From positions 1 to 7,818 of the forward strand of contig CAZVPD010000167.1 of the NCBI GenBank assembly GCA_964628455.1: 7,818 bases of DNA, in the 5' to 3' direction. Source of the stretch: JAQVWU01 sp964628455 (GTDB lineage: Bacteria > Bacillota > Clostridia > Oscillospirales > CAG-272). A model generated the notes under the pieces. It did no database searches. It saw only the letters and a list, made by a program, of their open reading frames with translations, and was not told the DNA's origin. Positions within the stretch are counted from its first letter, which is position 1. The number at the start of each line of letters is the position of its first letter. The translations under genes were made by a program, and so were the position numbers. Below, one piece after another: positions 1-6,590 of the stretch.

Positions 1-2
1 GC

Positions 3-443
3 TGCGCGGTGATCAATTCGGGGGTGGGAAGCTGTACGACCGCCCGCTATCTCGAACAGTTCTATGAAAGTTATGTCAGGCGCTTCGATCCTTCCGTGAT
101 CGTCGCCGAAGCCCACAGCATCAACGACTGGCTGAATAAGCTCCCGCTTCGCGACGTGAACCGCAATCTCGTGCGCATTCTGACCGGCTGTCCGCAGGCA
201 AAGGCCATACTGACGACCGTCTCCCCCATCGGGGGCGAAACCGCGCTGCCCTATAACGAAACCGATTACGGGGAATACATTGCCGAAAGCCGGCGCGCGG
301 CCGAAAAAGCCGGCTGCGCCGCCGCCGACGCCCATACGCGGATCGGCACGGATAAATTCACCGATTTCTGGCATGTGAACGAAGAAGGACACCGCATCTA
401 CTTTGAGACGATCATGAGTGAACTCGCTAAAATAAACCCGTGA
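3..443 (+). CDS. SGNH/GDSL-type hydrolase, C-terminal part (5' end outside window)
   Basis: The frame is open from the first complete codon at position 3, so the gene begins left of the window; the GTG at 9 is only an internal valine codon. About 146 residues are visible. The segment VINSGVGS resembles SGNH block II. Codons 114-131 read HSINDW, which fits block III (GxND-like); its Asn (123-125) would be the oxyanion-hole residue. Near the end, DFWHVNEEGH carries the Asp (363-365) and His (372-374) of the DxxH block V pair. The block I GDS-type nucleophile Ser must lie in the missing part. The family contains esterases and lipases, including carbohydrate deacetylases and acetylxylan esterases. 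The substrate cannot be told, and whether it has a signal peptide cannot be seen. It ends 51 bases before the phosphotransferase start. A carbohydrate esterase would suit the enzymes downstream, but that is inference. Confidence 0.72.
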   Translation, partial: CAVINSGVGSCTTARYLEQFYESYVRRFDPSVIVAEAHSINDWLNKLPLRDVNRNLVRILTGCPQAKAILTTVSPIGGETALPYNETDYGEYIAESRRAAEKAGCAAADAHTRIGTDKFTDFWHVNEEGHRIYFETIMSELAKINP

Positions 444-458
444 TTTTTTATCGGGCTG

Positions 459-474
459 TGCCGGACCTCCGGCA
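459..474 (+). other. Small hairpin between SGNH hydrolase and phosphotransferase genes
   Basis: The sequence TGCCGGACCTCCGGCA can fold into a 6-bp stem with an ACCT loop. It lies 16 bases after the hydrolase stop and just before the ribosome binding site of the next gene. No T tract follows, so it is not a standard intrinsic terminator. It may be a weak transcript-end or leader structure, or chance in GC-rich DNA. Confidence 0.25.
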
Positions 475-494
475 GAGAGGAAGGGCTGCGCAAT

Positions 495-1895
495 ATGAAC
501 GACGGCGAACCGGACATAAAACAATTGACGGAGGAAGCACAGAAAAAGCTTGCCGTACTCCAGCAGCAGATCAAGGAAGCCAAAATACCGGTGATCATCC
601 TGTTTGAAGGATGGGGCGCGTCCGGCAAGGGTTCGATTATAGGAAAGCTTATCGCCGAACTCGACCCGCGCGGATTCAAAGTCTACACGACGGGCATGCC
701 TTCGGGCGATGAACTCCGCTTTCCGCCGATGCGCCGTTTCTGGACGAAGATCCCGGAATACGGACGCATGTCGGTCTTCGACCGCTCGTGGTACCGCGAT
801 GTTTCGATTTCCGCGGTCGAGGACGGGATATCCGACAAAGAAGTCGGACGGCGGTTCGACGAGATCAACGATCTTGAACGGCAGCTTGCCGACGACGGCT
901 ATGTGCTGATCAAATTCTTTCTGCACATCTCCAAAAAAGAGCAGAAAAAGCGGTTCGAAGAGCTTGAAGCCAATCCGGCGACAAGCTGGCGGGTGACGGC
1001 AGACGACTGGCGGCACCACCGCATGTATGCCGAATACAGCCGCGCGTTCCTCGACATGATCTTCCGCACGGACAAAGAATACGCCCCCTGGATCCAGGTC
1101 GATGCGAAAAGCAAAAAAAGGGCTTCGTTCGAAGTCTGTTCGCATGTCGCGAAAGCCCTTTCCGAAGCGCTCGGACGCATTAAGCCCGCAGCCCCCCCGT
1201 TCGTCCGGACCGACGAACGCATAAAAACGCTTCCGGTCAGACCGCTCGGTTCCTACGACCTTTCGGTCAGCCTTGACGGGGACACGTATAAAACCGCGCT
1301 TAAAGACGCCCAGGCGCGTCTTTTCGAACTGCACAACACCCTGTACCGGCACAGGATCCCTCTGATCGTCGTTTACGAAGGCTGGGACGCCGCGGGCAAG
1401 GGCGGCAATATCAAGCGGCTGACCGACGGACTGGACCCTCGCGGATACGAGGTGATACCGGTCGCCGCCCCGACCCCGCCCGAACTGTACCGCCACTATT
1501 TGTGGAGGTTCTGGAATTCCCTGCCCAAAAACGGGCACATCGCCATCTACGACCGTTCCTGGTACGGACGCGTGATGGTGGAGCGCATTGAGAATTTCTG
1601 CACGGAGGAGCAGTGGAAACGCGCCTTTGACGAGATCAACCATTTCGAATCGGACCTTTCCGCATGGGGCGCGGTCATCGTCAAACTGTGGCTGCACATC
1701 GACCGGGACGAACAGCTCGTACGGTTCAACGACCGGCAGAACAGCGAAGAGAAAAAATGGAAGATCACGGAGGAGGACTGGCGCAACCGCAGCAAATGGG
1801 ACCTGTACGAAAAAGCGGTGGACGACATGCGCCCTGGATCGTCGTCGAGTCGAACGACAAAAAATTCGCGCGCGTCAGGGCTATCAACGCGGTGA
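495..1895 (+). CDS. pap: Polyphosphate:AMP phosphotransferase, two-domain PPK2, with frameshifted C-terminus
   Basis: This tandem PPK2-family protein (466 residues as read) belongs to the type that uses polyphosphate to phosphorylate AMP to ADP in the cytoplasm. Domain 1 spans about residues 10-230: Walker A GWGASGKGS at 39-47 and Walker B-like DRSWY at 96-100. Domain 2 starts near 270: GWDAAGKGG at 296-304 and DRSWYGR at 353-359. Domain 2 keeps the Walker A Asp (D298) typical of active PPK2 domains; domain 1 has Gly41 there, so domain 2 is the likelier catalytic unit. ATG 495 is preceded by AGGAAGG at 478-484. After Met445 the protein diverges into a Ser/Arg-rich tail (RPGSSSSRTT...) unlike the family, while the expected ending (APWIVVESNDKKFAR...) continues in another frame to a stop at 1937-1939. 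Read intact, the protein would be about 489 residues, near the family norm. Family assignment is firm; whether the gene is functional is doubtful. Confidence 0.88.
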   Translation: MNDGEPDIKQLTEEAQKKLAVLQQQIKEAKIPVIILFEGWGASGKGSIIGKLIAELDPRGFKVYTTGMPSGDELRFPPMRRFWTKIPEYGRMSVFDRSWYRDVSISAVEDGISDKEVGRRFDEINDLERQLADDGYVLIKFFLHISKKEQKKRFEELEANPATSWRVTADDWRHHRMYAEYSRAFLDMIFRTDKEYAPWIQVDAKSKKRASFEVCSHVAKALSEALGRIKPAAPPFVRTDERIKTLPVRPLGSYDLSVSLDGDTYKTALKDAQARLFELHNTLYRHRIPLIVVYEGWDAAGKGGNIKRLTDGLDPRGYEVIPVAAPTPPELYRHYLWRFWNSLPKNGHIAIYDRSWYGRVMVERIENFCTEEQWKRAFDEINHFESDLSAWGAVIVKLWLHIDRDEQLVRFNDRQNSEEKKWKITEEDWRNRSKWDLYEKAVDDMRPGSSSSRTTKNSRASGLSTR

Positions 1896-1939
1896 CCGCG
1901 CAGACCGTGAAGATCCTCGCGGAGCGGGATATAAAATAA
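1826..1939 (+). pseudogene. pap: Displaced C-terminal end of the PPK2 gene after a frame break
   Basis: From about 1829 the frame one base earlier than the main gene encodes APWIVVESNDKKFARVRA and continues to TAA at 1937-1939. This is the conserved PPK2 C-terminal strand and helix (PW...DKxxAR pattern). Domain 1 of the same protein has the parallel stretch DMIFRTDKEYAPWIQVDAK, with eight residues between DM and APW. In domain 2 these eight residues are absent and the frame shifts, consistent with loss of 25 bases (or another 3n+1 number). The segment has no start or ribosome binding site of its own. It is the remnant of the upstream gene, either a true deletion or a sequencing or assembly error. 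Confidence 0.82.
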
Positions 1940-1951
1940 CGCAGCCAAACT

Positions 1952-1981
1952 CTGTCTTCCGGCGCCCGGACGGCAGGATTT
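1952..1981 (+). terminator. Probable weak intrinsic terminator after the phosphotransferase gene
   Basis: Bases 1952-1962 can pair with 1966-1976 around a CGC loop: eleven positions with one T/C mismatch and one G-T wobble, the inner five all Watson-Crick (TCCGG/CCGGA). It is followed by GATTT, a short T run only. It begins 12 bases after the TAA at 1937-1939, the stop of the unbroken ancestral frame, which is where a terminator for that gene would sit. The poor T tract makes termination efficiency uncertain. Confidence 0.45.
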
Positions 1982-2011
1982 GCGGACAAACCGGTACACG
2001 CGGCACGCATA

Positions 2012-2027
2012 CCGCCGTATACGGCGG
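2012..2027. promoter_or_regulatory. 16-bp perfect palindrome upstream of the DUF4838 gene (possible operator)
   Basis: CCGCCGTATACGGCGG is identical to its own reverse complement and lies 42 bases before ATG 2070, a usual distance for an operator near a promoter. As RNA it could form a 6-bp stem with a TATA loop, but GAAAA follows rather than T, so it is not a terminator. A similar half, GTACACGCGG at 1994-2003, resembles GTATACGGCGG at 2017-2027. I could not place convincing -35 and -10 boxes nearby. Operator function is inference from symmetry and position. Confidence 0.35.
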
Positions 2028-2069
2028 GAAAATCAACCGAATGCCGGTCATCGGCCGAAAGGAGCAAAA

Positions 2070-3815
2070 ATGCAGCACACGATAGCAGGCGGCGGAAAAG
2101 CGCCGGTCAGGATCATACTGCCTTCCGACGCCTCCGAACAGCAGAGATACGCGGCTTCCGAACTGAGGTATTACCTCGGAATGATCACGGCGGCATCCTT
2201 CGAAATCACGCAGGAGAGCACCCGGCCCGCGATATTTATAGGCGACCGGCCGGATTCCTCCCTCGGCGAAGACGGGCTGACCGTCCTGACGGACAGCACG
2301 GGCCTTCACATAAACGGGGGTAAACGCGGGGTCATCTACGGTGTATACGAATTCCTGGAACAGCTCGGATGCCGTTTTTTCACGGCTTTGTCCGAAAAAA
2401 TACCGGTCCGGCCCGACCTTACGATCCCCGATCTTGACATCAGGCAGATCCCGGCGCTCGAATACCGTGAACACAACTATGCCGACCTCACCAAATACAC
2501 GCGCTTCGCGGTAAAATGCCGCCTTAACGGAGCGCACCACCGCATAAAAGAAAAACACGGCGGGAATTTATCCTACGCGTGGTATGTCCACTCGTTCGAG
2601 CGCATGGTCCCCCCCGAAGTTCACTACGCGGACCATCCCGAATATTACGCGCTTTCGGAAGGCAAAAGGCAGCATTTGTATCAGCGGTTCCAGCTTTGCC
2701 TGACCGATCCCGGCGTGCTCGAGGTTTCGGTCGAAAGCGTGCGCGCCGCCCTGAAGGCAAACCCGCAGGCCCGGATCATCTCCGTGTCCCAGAACGACTG
2801 GCACGGGAACTGCCAGTGCGAAAACTGCCTGGCCTCCGACCGGGAAGAAGGGTCGCCCGCCGGCACGCTGCTCCGCTTCGTGAACGCGATCGCCGAAAGG
2901 CTCGAACCCGAATTCCCGGACGTGCTTTTTGACACGCTTGCCTACAACTATTCCCGTCCGGCCCCCTCCCTGACCCGTCCCCGTCCCAACGTCTGCGTCC
3001 GCCTGTGCTCGATCGAGTCCTGCTTCACGCACCCGTTTGAAACATGCGACGACAAAAGCCGTTCCGTACGCCGTCCCGACGGCAGCGTTTCGTCCTTCAT
3101 CACGGACCTCGAAGACTGGGGAAAGATCTGCGGACGCATGTACATCTGGGATTACACGACCTGTTTTTCCCATTATCCGGCGCCCCATCCGAACTGGAAC
3201 GTCCTCGGTCCGAACATGCGCGCCTTTGTGAAAAACAACGTAAAGGGCGTGTTCGAGCAGGCCTGCGGCGCCTCGGGCGGGAGCACCGACCTGAACGAGC
3301 TGCGCGCCTACCTGATCTCAAAACTCCTTTGGGACTGCAATACGGACACGGAGCGCCACATCACCGAATTCACCGATTTTTATTACGGCGCCGCAGGCGT
3401 CTGTATCCGCGAATACATCCGAACTCTGACCGGCAAAGCCGAACGGGACAACATCCATGCGGGCTTCAACGACCAGCCGCTCCACGCGTATCTTGCCGAA
3501 GATATGCTGGATATCTACGACGATATCTTCGACCGGGCGGAGAAAGCGGTCATCGGCGACCCTCTTCCGCTCTACCGCGTCCGGAAAGCGCGTCTTTCCG
3601 TCCGCTGGGTGCGCATCAAGCGCAAAGCCATGCTCCGGAACGAGCGGGACGCGGAGGAGATCGGCACGTTCTTCGCCGACTGGCAGGCCTTCGGACTGAC
3701 GCGCATCGACGAATGGGTCTCCCCCCAGACCACTTTCCGCGCCCTGCTTGAAAACAGGTGGCGGGGAACCGAATTCTACGGGCACTGGTCGGACGAGGGC
3801 GGAGAGGAACTCTGA
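2070..3815 (+). CDS. DUF4838 domain-containing, glycoside-hydrolase-like protein
   Basis: The 581-residue protein starts at ATG 2070, chosen because AAAGGAG (2058-2064) sits five bases before it; the frame is open from 1980 but upstream residues are Arg-rich and unlike the family. Residues about 10-125 form an alpha/beta N-domain (RYAASELRYYLG at 26-37; GVIYGVYEFLEQLGCRFF at 87-104) like the non-catalytic N-domains of GH20 and GH67 enzymes. Residues about 128-455 match DUF4838: ISVSQNDWHGNCQCENC at 237-253, with a CxCxxC motif (C248, C250, C253), then YIWDY at 358-362, GVFEQ at 393-397 and LLWD at 419-422. The rest is a helical tail. DUF4838 proteins are believed to be TIM-barrel sugar-active enzymes, but I know of no firm activity for this subgroup. 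There is no signal peptide, so it is probably cytoplasmic. It is followed after 54 bases by a lipoprotein gene. The family call is confident; substrate unknown. Confidence 0.85.
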   Translation: MQHTIAGGGKAPVRIILPSDASEQQRYAASELRYYLGMITAASFEITQESTRPAIFIGDRPDSSLGEDGLTVLTDSTGLHINGGKRGVIYGVYEFLEQLGCRFFTALSEKIPVRPDLTIPDLDIRQIPALEYREHNYADLTKYTRFAVKCRLNGAHHRIKEKHGGNLSYAWYVHSFERMVPPEVHYADHPEYYALSEGKRQHLYQRFQLCLTDPGVLEVSVESVRAALKANPQARIISVSQNDWHGNCQCENCLASDREEGSPAGTLLRFVNAIAERLEPEFPDVLFDTLAYNYSRPAPSLTRPRPNVCVRLCSIESCFTHPFETCDDKSRSVRRPDGSVSSFITDLEDWGKICGRMYIWDYTTCFSHYPAPHPNWNVLGPNMRAFVKNNVKGVFEQACGASGGSTDLNELRAYLISKLLWDCNTDTERHITEFTDFYYGAAGVCIREYIRTLTGKAERDNIHAGFNDQPLHAYLAEDMLDIYDDIFDRAEKAVIGDPLPLYRVRKARLSVRWVRIKRKAMLRNERDAEEIGTFFADWQAFGLTRIDEWVSPQTTFRALLENRWRGTEFYGHWSDEGGEEL

Positions 3816-3869
3816 CAGCCTGATTTGTAAAATATCTTAAATATTCAATAAAAAACACAGGAGTCATCC

Positions 3870-4361
3870 ATGAAAAAACTGATTTTGCTTTTAACGCTCA
3901 CTGCATGTATCCTTCTTGTCCCGGGCTGCGGTTTTATCACGGAAAAAATCACAAACAAAGTCGCGGGCGAGATCCTCGAGAACGCCGCGGGGGAAGACGT
4001 CGATATCGACGTCGACGAAGGGAAAGTGGTCATCAAAGACGAAGACGGCAGCGAAATGGTCATCGGCGGCACCGAATGGCCCAAAGGAGCAGCCGGACAG
4101 TCCATCCCCGTCTTTGAAGGCGGAAAGATCGATTATGTGACCGATTACGCGATATCGGCGATGATATCGGTGAAAGAGGTCACCAAAGACGATTATTCGG
4201 CGTATGTCGAAAAACTGAAAGCCGAGGGATTTACGGAGAATTCCGCAAACCTCGAAAACGAAGGGGCGCTGACCTATGTCGCCTATAAAACCGACACCCA
4301 CTACGCTTCCGTCAGCTTCGACGGTTCGGACGGAATGATCATTTCCGTTGCAACCGAATAA
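3870..4361 (+). CDS. Small acidic lipoprotein, possibly DUF6591-like
   Basis: This 163-residue protein has a clear lipoprotein signal peptide: MKK, a hydrophobic stretch at 4-17 and lipobox VPGC with the lipidated Cys at residue 20. AGGAG (3859-3863) lies six bases before the ATG. The mature part begins with an amphipathic stretch (FITEKITNKVAGEILENAAG), then an acidic alternating segment (EDVDIDVDEGKVVIKDEDGSEMVIGG, about residues 42-67 in total), then GTEWPKGAAGQSIPVF and a C-terminal alpha/beta region (about 85-163). The pattern resembles small Clostridia lipoproteins of the DUF6591 type; this is recalled from pattern, not searched. It would be anchored on the outer face of the membrane. 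The downstream gene begins after only 25 bases, so they are probably co-transcribed. Function unknown; the acidic run could bind cations but this is a guess. Confidence 0.85.
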   Translation: MKKLILLLTLTACILLVPGCGFITEKITNKVAGEILENAAGEDVDIDVDEGKVVIKDEDGSEMVIGGTEWPKGAAGQSIPVFEGGKIDYVTDYAISAMISVKEVTKDDYSAYVEKLKAEGFTENSANLENEGALTYVAYKTDTHYASVSFDGSDGMIISVATE

Positions 4362-4386
4362 AATCATAAAAAAAAAGGGGACTCGT

Positions 4387-6522
4387 ATGATGAACATGTC
4401 ACCGGTTCCGAAAGGGCTGTCCGTTCCGAAAGAAAAACCCTATGAAATCATCGAGGGCGATTTTTACGTTTCACGGGACGGCAGCGACCTGAACGACGGC
4501 TCGAAGCAGGCGCCTTTCGCGACCGTCGGGCGCGCCCGGGACGCCGTTGCGGCGTCCTCCGAAAAAAAAGCCTTTACCGTCTGCGTCATGGCGGGTGAAT
4601 ACAACGTCAGCGGACTTGTCTTCACCGCCGCGGACAGCGGGTCCGCCGCAAACCCCGTCGTATACCGCGCATACGGCGACGGCGAGGTCATCCTCAACGG
4701 CGGCGTAACGCTCCGCCCCGATTCGTTCGGCCCTCCGGACAGCTCTGTCAGGGAACGCCTGCACGGACCTGCCCGCGACGCCGTGGTGTGCTGCAATCTG
4801 CGGGATTACGGGCTGACCGAGAAGGACTGGGGCATCCTTTACGCGGTCGGAGCGTTCAATACCGCGGCCAAATACGACGGAGACACGCAGGGCGTGTCGT
4901 GCGAGGTTTTTATGAACGACAGGCGCATGACCCTCGCGCGCTACCCCGACAGCGGATTCCTCAAGATCGCAGACGTCGCCGATGTAGGGGACGTCGCCGA
5001 ATTCCCGCCGCAGAACTACTATCACGACTGGAACGGGCGGCGCAATCACCGCGGCGGCACCTATATCCTCGACAGTGCGACCAACGAACGCGCCAAAGGC
5101 TGGGCGGAACCCGAAAAGGCCTGGATGTTCGGTTATTTCTTCTGGGACTGGGCGGATTCATCCACACCTGTAAAAAAGATCGATACAGCCGTGCGCTGCG
5201 TCGAGCCCGTCTTTGTCAGCCGCTATGCCTGCCGGCGGGGCGCCGATTACTTTTTCTATAACATCCTCGAGGAGCTCGACAGTCCCGGCGAATGGTACCT
5301 CGACCGCGAAACGGGCATGCTGTATATCTATCCGACAGCCGATATGAAGACCTCCACGGTCTGCGTCTCGGTCACAACGGACAATATCCTGCGTATAGAC
5401 GGGGGCGAATACCTGACTTTCGAGGGCTTTACCCTCAAGTGCACCCGCTCCGACGCGGTCAGGATCAGCGGTTCCTGCAATACGGTGCGGAACTGTAAAA
5501 TCACAAACGTCCTGGGCAACGCCGTGACCGTCAGCGGACAGGACAATACGGTCACGGACTGCGACATTTCGCACACCGGACGCGGGGGGATCCTGCTCAG
5601 CGGCGGCGACCGCGAGAAACTGATCCCCGCCCGCAATATCGCGGACAACAACTTTATCCACGACTGGTCCGAAGTGTATCTGACCTATCAGCCCGCGGTC
5701 GGCCTGGCAGGCGTCGGCAGCATCTGCTCGCACAACGAGATCTGCAACTCCCCCCAGCTGGCCGTCGTCTACGGGGGAAACGACCACCTCATCGAATACA
5801 ACGTCATCCATGACGTCGTGCTGCAGTCAACGGACGGAGGGGCGATTTACGGCGGCTACGACTGGACGGCCCAGGGAAATGTCCTGCGCTATAACTGCCT
5901 GTACAACATAGGCCGCGGCGAACACCGTCCCGACGGCATCTACTGGGACGATTCGCTGTCCGGGCAGACGGCCTACGGCAACGTGCTGGTCAACGTGGCA
6001 AAGAACGCGTTCCTGATCGGGGGAGGACGGGACAACACCGTCACCGGAAACCTGATCATCAACGCGGGGGATTGCGCCGTAAGCTATGACGACCGCGCAA
6101 GGGACGGCCTGCTGCACAACGGCTGGGCGAAGGACTGCGTAAACAACCGCAAAACAAGCATGCTCTGGGTGCGTCTCGACGCCATGCCGTATAAGAGCGC
6201 GCCGTGGGCGGAACGTTACCCCTCCCTCGCGAAAGTGACCGACGACTTTGCCGACGCCGACAACCCCGACTTTCCGGCAAATCCCGCGAATGTGCTCATC
6301 AGCGGCAACGTGATCCTCGACGACGAGGCGAAAATAGGCAGCATCGTCCCCTCGGTCTACAGATACGGCGAAGTCCGGGACAACGCCGTGTTCCCGCTTG
6401 ACGGCGGAGACCTGTTTGTCTGCGCGGCGGAAGGCGACTACCGGCTGTCGCCCGATTCGGAGATCAGAAAGCTGCTTCCCGATTTTAAGGACATTCCGTT
6501 CGGCGATATAGGCCGCAAATAG
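4387..6522 (+). CDS. Right-handed parallel beta-helix protein, GH141-like
   Basis: This 711-residue protein begins at ATG 4387, five bases after AAGGGGA (4375-4381); ATG 4390 is also possible. An upstream in-frame ATG at 4348 lies inside the lipoprotein gene and lacks a ribosome binding site. Residues 26-110 hold the usual N-terminal element (FYVSRDGSDLNDGS, PFATVGRARDAV, PVVYRAYGDGEVILNGG). Residues about 150-335 form an inserted beta domain (VFMNDRRMTLARYPDSG, GEWYLDRETGMLYIYP). From about 335 to 665 come beta-helix coils with repeated NxV/NxI turns (NTVRNCKI, NTVTDCDI, NNFIHD, NEICN, NVIHD, NTVTGNLI). STDGGAIYGGYDW at 481-493 and GIYWDD at 517-522 carry acidic residues that may be catalytic. 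The order resembles GH141 (fucosidase/xylanase) and related polysaccharide-active beta-helix enzymes. No signal peptide is visible, so it is probably intracellular. It probably ends the operon begun at 2070. Exact activity is unknown. Confidence 0.85.
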   Translation: MMNMSPVPKGLSVPKEKPYEIIEGDFYVSRDGSDLNDGSKQAPFATVGRARDAVAASSEKKAFTVCVMAGEYNVSGLVFTAADSGSAANPVVYRAYGDGEVILNGGVTLRPDSFGPPDSSVRERLHGPARDAVVCCNLRDYGLTEKDWGILYAVGAFNTAAKYDGDTQGVSCEVFMNDRRMTLARYPDSGFLKIADVADVGDVAEFPPQNYYHDWNGRRNHRGGTYILDSATNERAKGWAEPEKAWMFGYFFWDWADSSTPVKKIDTAVRCVEPVFVSRYACRRGADYFFYNILEELDSPGEWYLDRETGMLYIYPTADMKTSTVCVSVTTDNILRIDGGEYLTFEGFTLKCTRSDAVRISGSCNTVRNCKITNVLGNAVTVSGQDNTVTDCDISHTGRGGILLSGGDREKLIPARNIADNNFIHDWSEVYLTYQPAVGLAGVGSICSHNEICNSPQLAVVYGGNDHLIEYNVIHDVVLQSTDGGAIYGGYDWTAQGNVLRYNCLYNIGRGEHRPDGIYWDDSLSGQTAYGNVLVNVAKNAFLIGGGRDNTVTGNLIINAGDCAVSYDDRARDGLLHNGWAKDCVNNRKTSMLWVRLDAMPYKSAPWAERYPSLAKVTDDFADADNPDFPANPANVLISGNVILDDEAKIGSIVPSVYRYGEVRDNAVFPLDGGDLFVCAAEGDYRLSPDSEIRKLLPDFKDIPFGDIGRK

Positions 6523-6541
6523 AAACAGAACAGGAACAAAA

Positions 6542-6576
6542 CTGCCGCCGGGACCGGTCCCGGCGGCAGGATTTTT
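6542..6576. terminator. Strong bidirectional intrinsic terminator between convergent genes
   Basis: Bases 6542-6569 form a 28-bp perfect palindrome (arms 6542-6555 and 6556-6569), which as RNA gives a 12-bp GC-rich stem with a CCGG loop. On the + strand GATTTTT follows (T run 6572-6576); on the - strand the AAAA at 6538-6541 becomes a TTTT run. It lies 20 bases after the beta-helix stop and 22 bases past the stop of the convergent SLH gene, so it can end transcription from both sides. Confidence 0.9.
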
Positions 6577-6590
6577 ATGCAGTATCAGAA

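Noticed and set aside
433..456. CCCG...CGGG with a T run after the SGNH hydrolase gene as a terminator
   Set aside because: Only four consecutive pairs form and the T run lies in the loop rather than after the stem.
1980..2069. Upstream start for the DUF4838 protein at 1980
   Set aside because: The added 30 residues are Arg-rich and unlike the family, overlap the hairpin and palindrome, and have no ribosome binding site, whereas ATG 2070 has AAAGGAG at ideal spacing.
1884..3188. Minus-strand open frames of 224 and 206 codons opposite the DUF4838 gene
   Set aside because: The opposite strand encodes a clear family protein with a good ribosome binding site; these are antisense shadows with no family features.
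3044..3751. 235-codon plus-strand frame inside the DUF4838 gene
   Set aside because: It is Arg- and Pro-rich, out of frame with the real protein and typical of a shifted frame in GC-rich coding DNA.
3816..3869. AT-rich gap before the lipoprotein gene as a promoter (TTGTAA at 3825 with AATAAA at 3847)
   Set aside because: Both boxes are poor matches and the predicted transcript start would fall on the ribosome binding site. The low GC of the gap is notable but not enough for a call.
3996..4013. 18-bp perfect palindrome GACGTCGATATCGACGTC
   Set aside because: It lies inside the lipoprotein gene and follows from coding the alternating D-V-D-I-D-V run with GAY and RTC codons; a regulatory role is not needed to explain it.
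4348..4386. Upstream ATG at 4348 for the beta-helix protein
   Set aside because: It overlaps the end of the lipoprotein gene, and the added residues would be encoded by the A-rich tract and ribosome binding site that serve ATG 4387.
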